A stretch of 64,000 bases of DNA from Candidatus Trichofilum aggregatum (lineage in GTDB: Bacteria > Chloroflexota > Anaerolineae > Promineifilales > Promineifilaceae): NCBI GenBank assembly GCA_016716885.1, contig JADJUV010000039.1, positions 1 to 64,000 on the forward strand. The letters are read 5' to 3'. The position numbers and the translations under genes were made by a program. Below, piece by piece: positions 27,780-37,116 of this stretch. Within the stretch, counting starts at the first letter, position 1. The number at the start of each line of letters is the position of its first letter. The notes under the pieces are model-generated. The model did not search any database. It worked only from the letters and a program-made list of their open reading frames with translations, and was not told the DNA's origin.

Positions 27780-28213
27780 GGCAGGGGTTGAGATGAGGGA
27801 GCCACTCGCCCTACGGCACGAATCATCAGGTAAACCAAGAAACCCAGCGGCCCCATCATCAAAATCAGGAACAACACAGGAGCCATGAGCCAGGGTGATA
27901 GTTTTTTCTCCTGACTGTCGAGATACACCCAACGCCCTACAAAAAGATCAAACGTGAGGAAGTGAACCCAGCCCACCAGCGCTCCTTCAGGTGTACCGAG
28001 CGCGGCCGCGATATTCGCCAGACCAGGGTTCAATAGGTCAGTCAACAGGGAGCCAAGTTGCGGCACGATCAGGGCGGCATACAACAACGCCAATGGGGCC
28101 ACAATCAGCGGCGAGCCAATGATTCGTTTGGTCCAGTGCCAGCGGGGCAAACCAATCATCATGAACCAGAAAGGTATGATGTAGGCGTTACTGAGAAGAA
28201 AAACTGTATCCAT
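27776..28213 (-). CDS. ABA4-like (DUF4281) membrane protein
   Basis: The 145-residue product starts at MDTVFLLSNAYIIPFWFMMI (ATG 28213) and has four membrane helices. The motif HFLTFDLFVGRWVYLDS is typical of ABA4-like proteins (plant neoxanthin-synthesis factor ABA4 and bacterial DUF4281 relatives). The stop overlaps the kinase start by four bases, so translation is coupled and the protein probably belongs with the sensor system. Confidence 0.75.
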   Translation of the reverse strand: MDTVFLLSNAYIIPFWFMMIGLPRWHWTKRIIGSPLIVAPLALLYAALIVPQLGSLLTDLLNPGLANIAAALGTPEGALVGWVHFLTFDLFVGRWVYLDSQEKKLSPWLMAPVLFLILMMGPLGFLVYLMIRAVGRVAPSSQPLP

Positions 28214-28234
28214 GTGTGATTCCTTGTGACACTG

Positions 28235-28267
28235 AGATTGGTTCAGTCTTGGAGACTGAACCAATCT
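28235..28267. repeat. Perfect 15-bp hairpin
   Basis: AGATTGGTTCAGTCT, loop TGG, AGACTGAACCAATCT. It lies between the membrane protein at 28282-29250 and the ABA4-like gene, 14 bases past the first stop. There is no T-run, so it is more likely an extragenic palindrome or mRNA-processing element than a terminator. Confidence 0.75.
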
Positions 28268-28281
28268 ATTTGGGCGTGATT

Positions 28282-29250
28282 CTACCCGTTTTGGCGATAA
28301 ATGACCGCGGCCGCGCTGACCACCATCCCACTCACTAACCCTGCTAGAACCAGCAAGGTTAATCCATCCGGGGCAATGAGTGGTTGGCCGCGTAACGCCT
28401 GCCCCAACAGTAACAGCACCAACCCCAAATAACCCAACCCACCTACCCACACCAGGCGGGTACGCCGCTTTTCATCCAGCCGATTTCCCCAGGCCTGGTT
28501 AATCACCATCCCCAAAACCGGTACAAATTGCAGGGCGTGCAGACCCACAAAATGGGGGATGCGTAAGTCACCCCCTTCGGTGCTCCAACCCGTGAGCGGT
28601 AAACCAGCACCACCATCGGCCACACCCACGCTATGTGCGCCTATAAATTGTGGCGTGTTACCCGCCTGCATCACCGCCATTTGGTCAGATGTGGGGCTGG
28701 TCATGCTAAAACCGAGGGCCGCCCCCACGGCGGTGATAAGCAACCCTAAGCGCAAACTCCAGGCAAAGGCTGAATCCTGGAACTTTTGGCGTAACAGCAA
28801 CGCGGCCGCGATCAGGTTCAACACCCAGGCAATCATAATGAAGGTACCCATAATCGAGAACACCGTCGCATCAAACGGGGTCGTGAAGTTGAAATGGCTA
28901 CGCACACCTCGTACGGCTTGCATGACAATCAATACAACTTCCACCAGCAGGGTGATGGCCGTTCCGGTTCCCACCAGTTTGACCCAAAACTGTTTCTTCT
29001 CCACAAAACTCAACATCCAGACCAGGGTGGCACAATACAAGATTGAAGAGATGGCAAACTTCATCGGTTTGAGCCAGACGGGTGCCCCGGTGATCTGGCG
29101 GGTATCCACAACGGAGAGGGCCAGGGTGACGATGAAGAGGATGGTGTACGCGGCCGCGCTCAGCACCAGCCAGCGGTTGACACCATAAAGACGCGCCCAC
29201 AAACGGGCTACCGCATCAGGTTTAATCGTAGGTAAAGATAAGGTACTCAT
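28282..29250 (-). CDS. Multi-pass membrane protein of unknown function
   Basis: The 322-residue product starts at MSTLSLPTIKPDAVARLWARLYG (ATG 29250 behind AAAGGAGC). About eight hydrophobic helices are spread over the whole length, with a loop rich in Gly and His (GVADGGAGLPLTGWSTEGGDLRIPHFVGLHALQF). I do not recognise the family. It heads the same-strand cluster with the ABA4-like protein and the two-component pair, so a shared membrane-related job is likely. Three GCGGCCGC sites. Confidence 0.6.
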   Translation of the reverse strand: MSTLSLPTIKPDAVARLWARLYGVNRWLVLSAAAYTILFIVTLALSVVDTRQITGAPVWLKPMKFAISSILYCATLVWMLSFVEKKQFWVKLVGTGTAITLLVEVVLIVMQAVRGVRSHFNFTTPFDATVFSIMGTFIMIAWVLNLIAAALLLRQKFQDSAFAWSLRLGLLITAVGAALGFSMTSPTSDQMAVMQAGNTPQFIGAHSVGVADGGAGLPLTGWSTEGGDLRIPHFVGLHALQFVPVLGMVINQAWGNRLDEKRRTRLVWVGGLGYLGLVLLLLGQALRGQPLIAPDGLTLLVLAGLVSGMVVSAAAVIYRQNG

Positions 29251-29321
29251 ATTTGCTCCTTTGACGTTTGTAGCAAATGATTCAGCAGACCAACCCGCTA
29301 AAGCCATTACTACCACAGCTT
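29251..29321. repeat. Fragment of hairpin element A
   Basis: ACCCGCTAAAGCCATTACTACCAC (about 29290-29313, read in parts) is a decayed right arm of element A. It lies next to element B copy 3, repeating the A-B pairing seen elsewhere. Confidence 0.5.
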
Positions 29322-29545
29322 TACAGAACTCTTTGGTAAATTTAGTCTGAAGACCCATCCCCCTGCCCCCTTCCCGGCGGGAAGGGGGAACCTAACGGCG
29401 CGGTTTTTCGGGGCGAAGGCCCCGAAAAACCGCGCCCAGAAAAGTTCCCCGCCCCTGGGGGCGGGGTTAGGGGTGGGGGTTTCCGGCGACAAACTGATAG
29501 GGAGACTTGTCATAAAAACATAAGCCTCACTTTCGTAAAGATGTA
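29322..29545. repeat. Dispersed element B, copy 3
   Basis: The termini are AGCTTTACAGAACTCTTT and CACTTTCGTAAAG. Inside are CCCTTCCCGGCGGGAAGGGG, a perfect 17-bp hairpin at 29398-29435 (GCGCGGTTTTTCGGGGC, loop GAAG), and CCCCGCCCCTGGGGGCGGGG with TTAGGGGTGGGGGT. Confidence 0.75.
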
Positions 29546-29709
29546 CTATGAATGAAGAACGACTGTGCCATCAGCATAGGCGTGCCTGGGTCATGTCCGT
29601 CAGTGCGTTTAGTCACATGACAGGTCATATGGCCCTTAGCCGCGCCTAAAATGGTTTAATCCAGGCCTGAAACCGGTGTAGTGACGAAAGAATCACCCCT
29701 ATCCCCCCT
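29546..29709. other. Intergenic leader of pckG, no gene
   Basis: I see no ORF, repeat match or RNA fold that stands out. A CATGACAGGTCATATG palindrome-like stretch (about 29617-29632) could be an operator, but this is weak. Confidence 0.35.
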
Positions 29710-29738
29710 TTGCCTGCCGAGGGCTTAGCCTTTACAAT
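29710..29738 (+). promoter_or_regulatory. Candidate sigma-70-type promoter of pckG
   Basis: TTGCCT (29710-29715), a 17-base spacer, then TACAAT (29733-29738). The predicted start near 29745 leaves a leader of about 40 bases with GGAGG before ATG 29784. Confidence 0.55.
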
Positions 29739-29783
29739 ACCCTCAAATAGACCCACGCTGATCCCCTTGAATTTGGAGGTAAC

Positions 29784-31611
29784 ATGTATCAAGCTCCCGA
29801 CTATGTGCAACATACCGAACTAAAAAATTGGGTGAGTGAAATGGTTGAGTTATGCCAACCCGACGACGTTTATTGGTGTGACGGCTCCCCATCTGAATAT
29901 GAAACTATGTGTGAACGGCTTATTGCCTCAGGCACATTCATTCGCCTCAATGCTGAAAAACGGCCCAACAGCTTTCTGGCCCGCTCCGACCCCGGCGATG
30001 TGGCTCGTGTGGAAGATCGTACTTTTATCTGTAGTGTGAGTAAAAATGACGCCGGGCCAACGAACAATTGGATGAACCCGCGTGAGATGCACACCCTGTT
30101 AGACAAACTGTTTGCTGGCTCCATGCGCGGCCGCACCCTTTACGTCATCCCCTTCTGCATGGGGCCGCTCGATTCACCTATCTCCCAATTTGGCGTCGAA
30201 ATCAGTGATTCACCCTATGTCGTGGTCAATATGCACATCATGACCCGCATGGGGCGGGCCGTTTTAGACAAACTCGGCGCAGAGCGCGATTTTGTGCCCT
30301 GTATGCACACCGTGGGCGCACCCCCTAGAACCGGGGCAGGACGATGTGCCCTGGCCCTGCAATCCGGAGAAATACATCGTTCACTTCCCCGAAGAACGAA
30401 GCATCTGGTCGTTTGGCAGTGGTTATGGGGGCAATGCCCTTCTCGGCAAAAAATGCCTGGCCTTACGCATCGCCTCGGTGATGGCGCGGGATGAAGGCTG
30501 GTTAGCCGAGCATATGCTCATCCTGGGGGTAGAAGCACCTGATGGTGAAAAAACGTATGTCGCGGCCGCGTTCCCCAGCGCCTGTGGCAAAACCAACTTC
30601 GCCATGCTCATCCCCCCCAAAGAAATAGAAGGCTGGAAAGTCACTACCGTAGGCGACGACATCGCCTGGATCAAACCGGGGCCAGATGGTCAACTACACG
30701 CCATCAACCCCGAATTTGGCTTCTTTGGCGTGGCCCCCGGCACATCTTGGGATACCAACCCCAACGCCATGGCTTCCATCGAAGCCAACACCATCTTCAC
30801 CAATGTGGCCCTCACTCCTGACGGGGATGTGTGGTGGGAAGGTATGAGCAAACCCGAACCAGAAACATTGATTGATTGGCAGGGGAAAGAGTGGCATCGG
30901 GGTGATAGCCGCCCGGCTGCTCATCCCAACTCCCGCTTCACAGCGCCGATCAGCCAATGTCCCAGCCTGGACCCTGATTGGGATAATCCCCAAGGTGTAC
31001 CGGTGAAGGCGCTGTTGTTTGGTGGCCGCCGGGCTACGGTGATGCCTCTGGTGGTGCAGGCGTTTAACTGGGTGTATGGGGTATACATGGGCGCAACGGT
31101 GGGATCAGAGATGACCGCCGCGGCCGCGGGGCAAATCGGTCTGGTACGCCGCGACCCCATGGCTATGCTCCCCTTCTGCGGCTACCACATGGGCGACTAT
31201 TTCAACCATTGGTTGCAATTTGGCCGTGTCATTCCCAACCCGCCCCGTGTCTTCCTGGTGAACTGGTTCCGCAAAGATGAAAACGGCAAATTCCTGTGGC
31301 CCGGTTTTGGGCAAAACATGCGGGTCCTCAAGTGGATTGTGGGACGGGCCAATGGTCATGAGTTAGGCATAGAAAGTCCCATTGGCTGGATGCCGCGTTA
31401 TGAGGATTTAGATTGGCGTGGCCTGGAAGATTTCACCCCGGAGATGTTCCACACTGTGATGTCTGTGGATCGGGATAAGTGGAATACCGAACTGCTCCTA
31501 CACGAAGAGCTATTCATCAAACTGTATGATCGCCTACCCAAAGAGCTACGTGCCGTGCGCGATCTCACCCTCTCAAGCCTGTGGCGTTCACCAGAACATT
31601 GGGAAATCTAG
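29784..31611 (+). CDS. pckG: Phosphoenolpyruvate carboxykinase, GTP type (frameshift at 30321-30325)
   Basis: PckG turns oxaloacetate and GTP into phosphoenolpyruvate, the entry to gluconeogenesis. The N-terminal part (29784 on) includes the substrate-loop region with [20 protein letters not shown]. The second piece carries [14 protein letters not shown], the GTP-type P-loop [13 protein letters not shown] and metal-binding GDDIAW. The frame breaks at CCCCC (30321-30325): CCCC would give [18 protein letters not shown] and one protein of about 608 residues, normal for pckG. This is almost surely a homopolymer error. Three GCGGCCGC sites. Confidence 0.93.
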
Positions 31612-31628
31612 ACGACCTATTTCCCCCC

Positions 31629-31680
31629 GTTTGTAGTGACCGCTTTAGCGGGCTAGCCGACTAAAGTCGTCACTACGAAC
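31629..31680. repeat. Dispersed hairpin element A, copy 4
   Basis: GTTTGTAGTGACCGCTTTAG ... CTAAAGTCGTCACTACGAAC with a short loop, right after the pckG stop. This is the shortest copy, lacking the long flanks. Confidence 0.8.
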
Positions 31681-31713
31681 GGGGGAGGCAAAAAGCCTTA
31701 AAAATTTTTTGAA

Positions 31714-31741
31714 ACGGCCAAGGTTTTCAACCTTCGGCCGT
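31714..31741. terminator. Hairpin downstream of pckG
   Basis: ACGGCCAAGGTT, loop TTC, AACCTTCGGCCGT with one bulged C, followed by CTCTTTACC. It lies between convergent pckG and the GH4 gene. The T-run is weak, so termination is only probable. Confidence 0.5.
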
Positions 31742-31785
31742 CTCTTTACCAGACTGAAGTATATTTTGTGAACCAATCGTGCGGC

Positions 31786-33168
31786 CTAAAATTGAGGCAA
31801 GTAGGGGGCAAACGCCATCAGGTAATCATCCAGAATAGCCCGCGCCCGGCCAATATCATCAATCATGGGGTCAAGCAGAAGCGTCTGTAGGGCCAGGCCC
31901 CGGTCACCCGTCACCGCCGTGTCTACCACCATCTCTACCAGGGCCGCCTCTCGACGCAGCAGTTCGGCAATCGGATAGGGCATATCACCCATGTGCAAAC
32001 CCTGAATCCCCATGCCATTGACCACCGCCGGAACTTCTACCACCGCTTCATAAGGCAGATTCCCAATCGCGCCCCGGTTGGGGATGTTCACGGTTTCGTC
32101 ATAATAATTTTCATTCCCGGCAATGGCGGCAATTAATTCCGCCGCCCCCTCACTTTCCACCGTCCGCATCCCCTCAACCGTTGTTGTCCCTTCCGCCATC
32201 TGTTTCATCATGTGCAGCAGAAATTCGCGGGCGGTTTCGTTGTCACCCCAGGCGTAAAGGGGAATTTCGTAGGTTTCCCACGGTTTCGCCTGGGCGTCAT
32301 GGCCCCAGGGCAGATATTCGACCAGATGGGTGTCGCCAGGGATGGGCAGGTAATCAAAAATACGAAACAGTTCCAGGGAGAATTTTTCCAACGACGGGGG
32401 GGCGGTTTTGATGGCTGCCCTTAAAGCCGGATACAGGTCGGCCCCTGTCTGTTTGTCGCGAATGTCCATGAGCCAGATGAAATGATTCAGCCCTACAGAC
32501 TTAATCTCGAAATGCTGGCGACCGGCGTAGGCCATCTGGTGGATGGTGGCTACGTTGGCTGGGTCAGAATGCAAATTAACGCCCAGGGGCACGTTGACAT
32601 GATATTGGTCGCGCAGTAAGACAGCCGCCAGCCCATAACCGACATTGATCTGATGACATTTACCGACTGTTTTGATCCGGCTGTATTTGGTGACGGCACG
32701 GGTAATACGGGGCAATGGGTTGCTGAAATTGATGAGCCAGGCATCCGGGCATAACGCTTCCATATCACGCGCTATAGCCATGAAGGGGGGAATCTGGCGG
32801 CAGGCGTGCATGAGACCACCGGGGCCACCATTTTCACCATACGGCTGGCGCAGGCCATGTTTCAACGGGATTTCCCAATCTAACCGCCACAATTTTTCCC
32901 GCGGGGGTACCTCAATGGAGACGATGACAAATTGGGCACCCGCCAAAACCTCACGGCGGTTGGCCGTGGCTTGAATGGTCATTTGCGCGTCCCAGGCGTC
33001 GCTCATGCGCTGAGCCACGCGGGCCACAGTGTCGAGTGATTCCGGGTTTAGGTCTACCAGGCTGAGGGTGCTGCCGCGCAGGCGGCTATCACGAACAATG
33101 GTGGCGAGGGTGGACGGACCAAAACTGGCACTTCCCGCGCCAATGATGCCGATGTTTGTAGCAGGCAT
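31786..33168 (-). CDS. Glycoside hydrolase family 4 (alpha-galactosidase/glucosidase type)
   Basis: The 460-residue GH4 enzyme uses NAD+ and a divalent metal for redox-assisted glycoside cleavage. The N-terminal NAD fold is NIGIIGAGSASFGPSTL. The metal ligands sit in VGKCHQINVG (Cys/His, about residue 176) and in GLNHFIWLMDIRD (His, about 235). PYGENGGPGGLMHACRQIP also fits the family. It is likely to be an alpha-galactosidase-like or alpha-glucosidase-like member; the sugar cannot be fixed. It follows the PQQ-like gene by 10 bases (operon). No GCGGCCGC lies inside, unusual for this window. Confidence 0.88.
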   Translation of the reverse strand: MPATNIGIIGAGSASFGPSTLATIVRDSRLRGSTLSLVDLNPESLDTVARVAQRMSDAWDAQMTIQATANRREVLAGAQFVIVSIEVPPREKLWRLDWEIPLKHGLRQPYGENGGPGGLMHACRQIPPFMAIARDMEALCPDAWLINFSNPLPRITRAVTKYSRIKTVGKCHQINVGYGLAAVLLRDQYHVNVPLGVNLHSDPANVATIHQMAYAGRQHFEIKSVGLNHFIWLMDIRDKQTGADLYPALRAAIKTAPPSLEKFSLELFRIFDYLPIPGDTHLVEYLPWGHDAQAKPWETYEIPLYAWGDNETAREFLLHMMKQMAEGTTTVEGMRTVESEGAAELIAAIAGNENYYDETVNIPNRGAIGNLPYEAVVEVPAVVNGMGIQGLHMGDMPYPIAELLRREAALVEMVVDTAVTGDRGLALQTLLLDPMIDDIGRARAILDDYLMAFAPYLPQF

Positions 33169-33178
33169 AACAACCCCT

Positions 33179-34837
33179 TTACGGCCAGCGGCGGGTAAGC
33201 GTGCCAGCCGTTAAATCCAGGGCGTACAGTTTACGCTCGATCATGAGCCAGTTTACACCCCGGTAACTACCCATATCGCTGTAAATAGTGGACCCGGAAA
33301 TCTCACCCAATTGAGTCGTGCCGAGGTCGGTCTTGGTGCCATCGTTGAGGGCGATTCGTTCGAGTATTACCTCATCTGGCTCAGGGAATATTTGGAAAAT
33401 GAGGACGGAATCGGCATCGGTTAATTGATCGGGCCACTGAGCGGTCCAATGGCCGTTTTCATCGGTGACAGCTTCGTATTCGCTATGCTCAAGGTAGTTC
33501 GCGGCCGCGGGCACATATTGCCAGCGCACGACCCCGGTCGTTGCATCTATCCCCCACAATTCCTGCCGCGTTGTGCCACGGGTACGCTCGGCTAAAACCA
33601 GGACAACCCCATTTTGTTCCGTAACCGGGCGCAGGACGTAATCAGCACTATTCGTCAATGGCCGCCAGGATTGGGTTGTCTCGTCTATCACCGAGAGATT
33701 ATTACCATTGCCGATATAGATACGATCATTCATGAACAAAGGGGCCTCATCATAAGGGGGGAGCATTTCATCTACGGGGCCAGTCACTTCCCAAACCATT
33801 TCGCCAGTAGCGCCGTCCCATTTTTGCACGGTTCCTGGCTCAAAGAAACCCATGAAGAAATAAAGGTACTGCCCGGTGGCATCCTGGTAGACGGGATCAT
33901 AGGTACTGAGATATTGGGGGCTGTCATCGCCGAACGGTTCGTTGCGGCCGCTGGGCTTAAGTTGGTGCTGTGGTAAACCGGTAGCCGGGTCAAAGAGAAG
34001 AAAGGTGGTAACACCCTCCACATTATCCACAAGCCCTACCTGATCAACTACACGATATAATTCTCGGGGCGTTTCTTCCAGCCGTAGGCTCCAGGCAATT
34101 TCACCCGTGTCGTTGTCATAAGCCTGCATAATCCCGTCAGTCGTGAGGGCAATGAGGGTCGTCGGATAGAGTTGGAGAGAAACGTCACCCGCTAATTTGT
34201 CACTTAAGGTTGTTTGCCAGACGGTATTCCCCTCAGCCCGATCATAAGCAGTCAGGTTGGTTTCATGAACCACATAGACAAATTGATCATTGGCCTGAAT
34301 CTGAAGCAGGCCAGGATATTCAGGAAAATCATCGCTTTCCCAACGCACTTTTTCAGTGGTGTTATCAAGATAAGCCAGAGCATAGGCTTCGCCCTCGTAA
34401 GTCACGGCTAACACATCAGCCTGGTTTGTATCGCGGCCGCTTTCCGGAGCCAGCAAATAACCATCTGAAGCCAGGGTGATCAGAGAGGGTAAAACATCGC
34501 TGAGGGGGTTGGGGATACCTTGCTGACTCTGTACAAACATGATACCGACAATAAAACCAGCTATGCAGAGAAAAAAGAGAAGGACAACGCTGCAACCAGA
34601 CAAGCCGCTCTGCGGTCTGACGACGGGCTGGCCGGTTATGGTGGGCTTGGGTCGTGTAATGGGGCGCGGGGCGGGTTGTTTGGGCTTGGGTTTCTGGCGA
34701 GGTTGATCACGCAAGGATGATGGCACTTCGACCATGGAGCCACAATATTCACATTTGACCACGGGTTGGGCAATGTCTACTTCTAGGGGCGCATGGCATG
34801 AGGGGCAATGTAGGGTACGGAGTGATGATTTGCTCAT
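33179..34837 (-). CDS. Zinc-ribbon, membrane-anchored PQQ-like beta-propeller protein
   Basis: The 552-residue product has an N-terminal zinc ribbon (CPSCHAPLEVDIAQPVVKCEYCG, residues 13-35). A Pro/Lys-rich linker and one membrane helix (VVLLFFLCIAGFIVGIMFV, about 85-103) follow. The long outer domain has repeated propeller blades of PQQ/BamB type (AYDRAEGNTVWQTTL, AYDNDTGEIAWSLRL, DATTGVVRWQYV). A cytoplasmic ribbon with an outside propeller suggests a sensor or scaffold. The ligand is unknown. It lies in an operon with the GH4 gene. Confidence 0.75.
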   Translation of the reverse strand: MSKSSLRTLHCPSCHAPLEVDIAQPVVKCEYCGSMVEVPSSLRDQPRQKPKPKQPAPRPITRPKPTITGQPVVRPQSGLSGCSVVLLFFLCIAGFIVGIMFVQSQQGIPNPLSDVLPSLITLASDGYLLAPESGRDTNQADVLAVTYEGEAYALAYLDNTTEKVRWESDDFPEYPGLLQIQANDQFVYVVHETNLTAYDRAEGNTVWQTTLSDKLAGDVSLQLYPTTLIALTTDGIMQAYDNDTGEIAWSLRLEETPRELYRVVDQVGLVDNVEGVTTFLLFDPATGLPQHQLKPSGRNEPFGDDSPQYLSTYDPVYQDATGQYLYFFMGFFEPGTVQKWDGATGEMVWEVTGPVDEMLPPYDEAPLFMNDRIYIGNGNNLSVIDETTQSWRPLTNSADYVLRPVTEQNGVVLVLAERTRGTTRQELWGIDATTGVVRWQYVPAAANYLEHSEYEAVTDENGHWTAQWPDQLTDADSVLIFQIFPEPDEVILERIALNDGTKTDLGTTQLGEISGSTIYSDMGSYRGVNWLMIERKLYALDLTAGTLTRRWP

Positions 34838-34874
34838 ATTCGTTGCTAAAGGGTAGGTTTGACCTGTTGGTGGA

Positions 34875-34990
34875 TGCTATAGCTTTCAGGAAAAAGATTT
34901 TGTTTGTAGTGACCGCTTTAGCGGGCGGGTGCTAGCCAAAGCGGTCACTACGAACCAAGACCCCAAATGATTATCTGAACAGCTATAGTT
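34875..34990. repeat. Dispersed hairpin element A, copy 5 (full length)
   Basis: This is the best full-length copy. It is bounded by inverted GCTATAGCT ... AGCTATAG, then TTTCAGGAAAAAGATTTTG, the hairpin GTAGTGACCGCTTTAGCGGG ... GCTAGCCAAAGCGGTCACTAC (core 34901-34957, read in parts), and the tail CAAATGATTATCTGAAC. Confidence 0.85.
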
Positions 34991-35045
34991 GACGAAGGTT
35001 GATGATAAAAGACGAGGCATTCTATTAGGCTGAGGGAAGGCTGTC

Positions 35046-35084
35046 AAGAAAAAAGACCTTGAAACATTATTGCTTCAAGGTCTT
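35046..35084 (-). terminator. Rho-independent terminator of the LamG gene
   Basis: Read on the minus strand: AAGACCTTGAA, loop of ten, TTCAAGGTCTT, then a T-run (TTTTTTC). It lies 28 bases downstream of the stop at 35112. Confidence 0.85.
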
Positions 35085-35111
35085 AGGGCTAATGGGAACG
35101 GGTGATGGGGC

Positions 35112-36665
35112 TTAAGCTTTGCGGCCGCGGGCGATCATCACGCCTGCACTCACGCCGAGGGCAAGGAGCACCAGGCCGGTAATAAACCAGGGGGGCGTGG
35201 GCAGGGTCGCGGCCGCGGACTGCATGGTTATGGCGGTAGGGGATGCGGCCGCGTCCAACGAACCTAACGTAAAATTACTGCCCAGCACACTCACGCTCAC
35301 TCCATTAAAGATGACCTGATCACCATTAATTGAACTGGCTGTCGCCACTTCGGCAAAATCACCAGTTGTGCCAGATCGTCCCAGTAAACGGTAATTCGAG
35401 AGAGGCACTACAGGGCCGCTGCCGTTGCCCATACCTGCTTCACTGAAATCAAAAATGATATTCACCGTTCCCGTAATGCTCCCCACATCCGTCACATCAA
35501 CATACCAATGTCGCTCCCAACGGCGGGCATCTACTCCCCATCCACCTGGTAAATCAGTAGCGACATTGCTGTTGGTAGGAGTTAAATGGCCGAACATCAG
35601 GTAATCACCATCATCTTGCAGGAACGAACCATTTTGCACAATCATACCCGCTGAATGGGCCTCGGTATGCGTTTCCGTGCTCGTAGCCCGACCAATCCCA
35701 GCTACATCCAGATCAAAATTCCCATTCGTCGTTGTATCCCCATCATACTGGTCATTGCTGATGGTGATGTTGTCTACCGTACTATCATTAAATTTGGCTT
35801 GCAGATAATTCTCTACCAAAATCCGTTGCGCCTCGTTCAGATAGTCATTGTAAGCAATCACCTCAGCAAAGTTACCAGTAATACGCAACGCAGTATCAAA
35901 TGATCGAGCTCCAATAGAGAATGTGTCGGACACAGATGCGGTACCAGCATCACCACCCGTATTTGATGAAGATTGAGAAGTACCATTAATGTGTATAGTA
36001 TGGCTTACAGCAGTTCCATTGTAACTCTGTACAACAATACGTGGCGTTGAATTAACACCCCAACCCCCTGTTAAATCTTCGCTGGACTCAATCGTACCAG
36101 CACCACGTGTAACCGAGAATGACGCTCCTGTCTCGGTATACATATACGAGCCATCATTATTGCCAGAACTAGCCTGGGGCTATGCATACAAATACCCACT
36201 GTTCGCCGCATTGTACACAAAAAATAGCGTAAGCGGTCCTAAAGTCACATCATCGGAAGTCACAAGAATATCATTTCCGTCCCAAGAAATGACCGGGTGC
36301 CCGTTCCATGTATTCGTTTGCAGTGTAGGTTGTTCCCCGGTAACAGAACTTTTTGCTTCAAATCCGTATCCATTTGGGTCATTACCGCTGTGATCAGGCC
36401 AACAAGCAACTGTGCCGTTGTCGGTGGTTTGGGAGTGGTGCAGGTGTCGTCACTATAAACAGTTTTGTCAGATTGATACCAGACTTCCAGCGTACCAGAA
36501 CCATCCGTAACCCCAACACCACCGGGGCCAGTTCCCGCTCCCCCCCATAGAGCGCACCGTTCCACTAACCGGAAACGATAACCACAAAATAATGGCCAAG
36601 AAAACGGTCAAGAAAAGGGTGAGCCGACTTTGTCGTTTAGTAAGGTGTGTTGTCAAGTGAGACAT
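35112..36665 (-). pseudogene. LamG-like surface protein with C-terminal anchor (two shifts and an in-frame TAG)
   Basis: The start is ATG 36665 behind AAAGGAGAAAATA. A signal peptide (LTLFLTVFLAIILWLSFPVSG) is followed by a LamG/concanavalin-like region: GSGTLEVWYQSDKTVYSD, CWPDHSGNDPNGYG, PVISWDGNDIL, ILVENYLQAKF. The C-terminus is a Pro-Pro-Trp plus hydrophobic helix plus RGRKA, a sorting-signal-like tail. Frames change at G-run 36545-36551 and near 36440, and an in-frame TAG stands at 36180-36182 between LYA and PQASS. The shifts look like homopolymer errors. The TAG needs a base change, so real decay is possible. About 515 residues if whole. Confidence 0.7.
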
Positions 36666-37000
36666 TATTTTCTCCTTTGGGACTCATCATGGTTAGTGGA
36701 TACACCAATCATACTATGAGAGCCTTATTCTTTAATTGCGGCTAGCTGAGAGCCACCAAGTTAACGATGAAATATAGGATGGTGATACAGCTACCATAGA
36801 ACCAGGGTACTACAAGGATAACAGGAAACAACCTCTGTCATTATTCAAATGTGGTTAGAATTCACATCTTAAGCATAGCAAAAAGACCTGCTATGAAGAT
36901 TAAACGGAATTAGGGGGTAAAAGATGCAAGTTGGGACGAAGGTGCAAACAAGGGGATAGGTTTATTAACTGACATCATCTAGTAGATGTTCAATAATCAC
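36666..37000. other. AT-rich intergenic region upstream of the LamG gene
   Basis: No ORF is present. On the minus strand TTAAAG, 16 bases, TATGAT (about 36710-36740) is a possible promoter for the LamG gene. Base composition is more AT-rich than the rest of the window. Confidence 0.4.
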
Positions 37001-37004
37001 TAGG

Positions 37005-37080
37005 GCTTTTGTTTGTAGTGACCGCTTTAGCGGGCTGACGCTAGCCCGCTAAAGCGGTCACTACGAACAAAGCCGTCTTC
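37005..37080. repeat. Dispersed hairpin element A, copy 6
   Basis: GGCTTTTGTTTGTAGTGACC..., core 37010-37069: GTAGTGACCGCTTTAGCGGG, loop CTGACGCTAG, CCCGCTAAAGCGGTCACTAC. It sits just past the sucB stop. Confidence 0.88.
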
Positions 37081-37116
37081 TGGAAAACCAGATAAGGTCT
37101 ATAGCAGGGTAGCGAC

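Noticed and set aside
28235..28267. Operator for the downstream membrane gene
   Set aside because: It is a perfect palindrome but lies within an operon at no promoter position, so extragenic palindrome is the safer call.
29784..30494. Two separate half-PEPCK genes
   Set aside because: The halves overlap out of frame with no RBS for the second; removal of one C in the CCCCC run restores a normal pckG.
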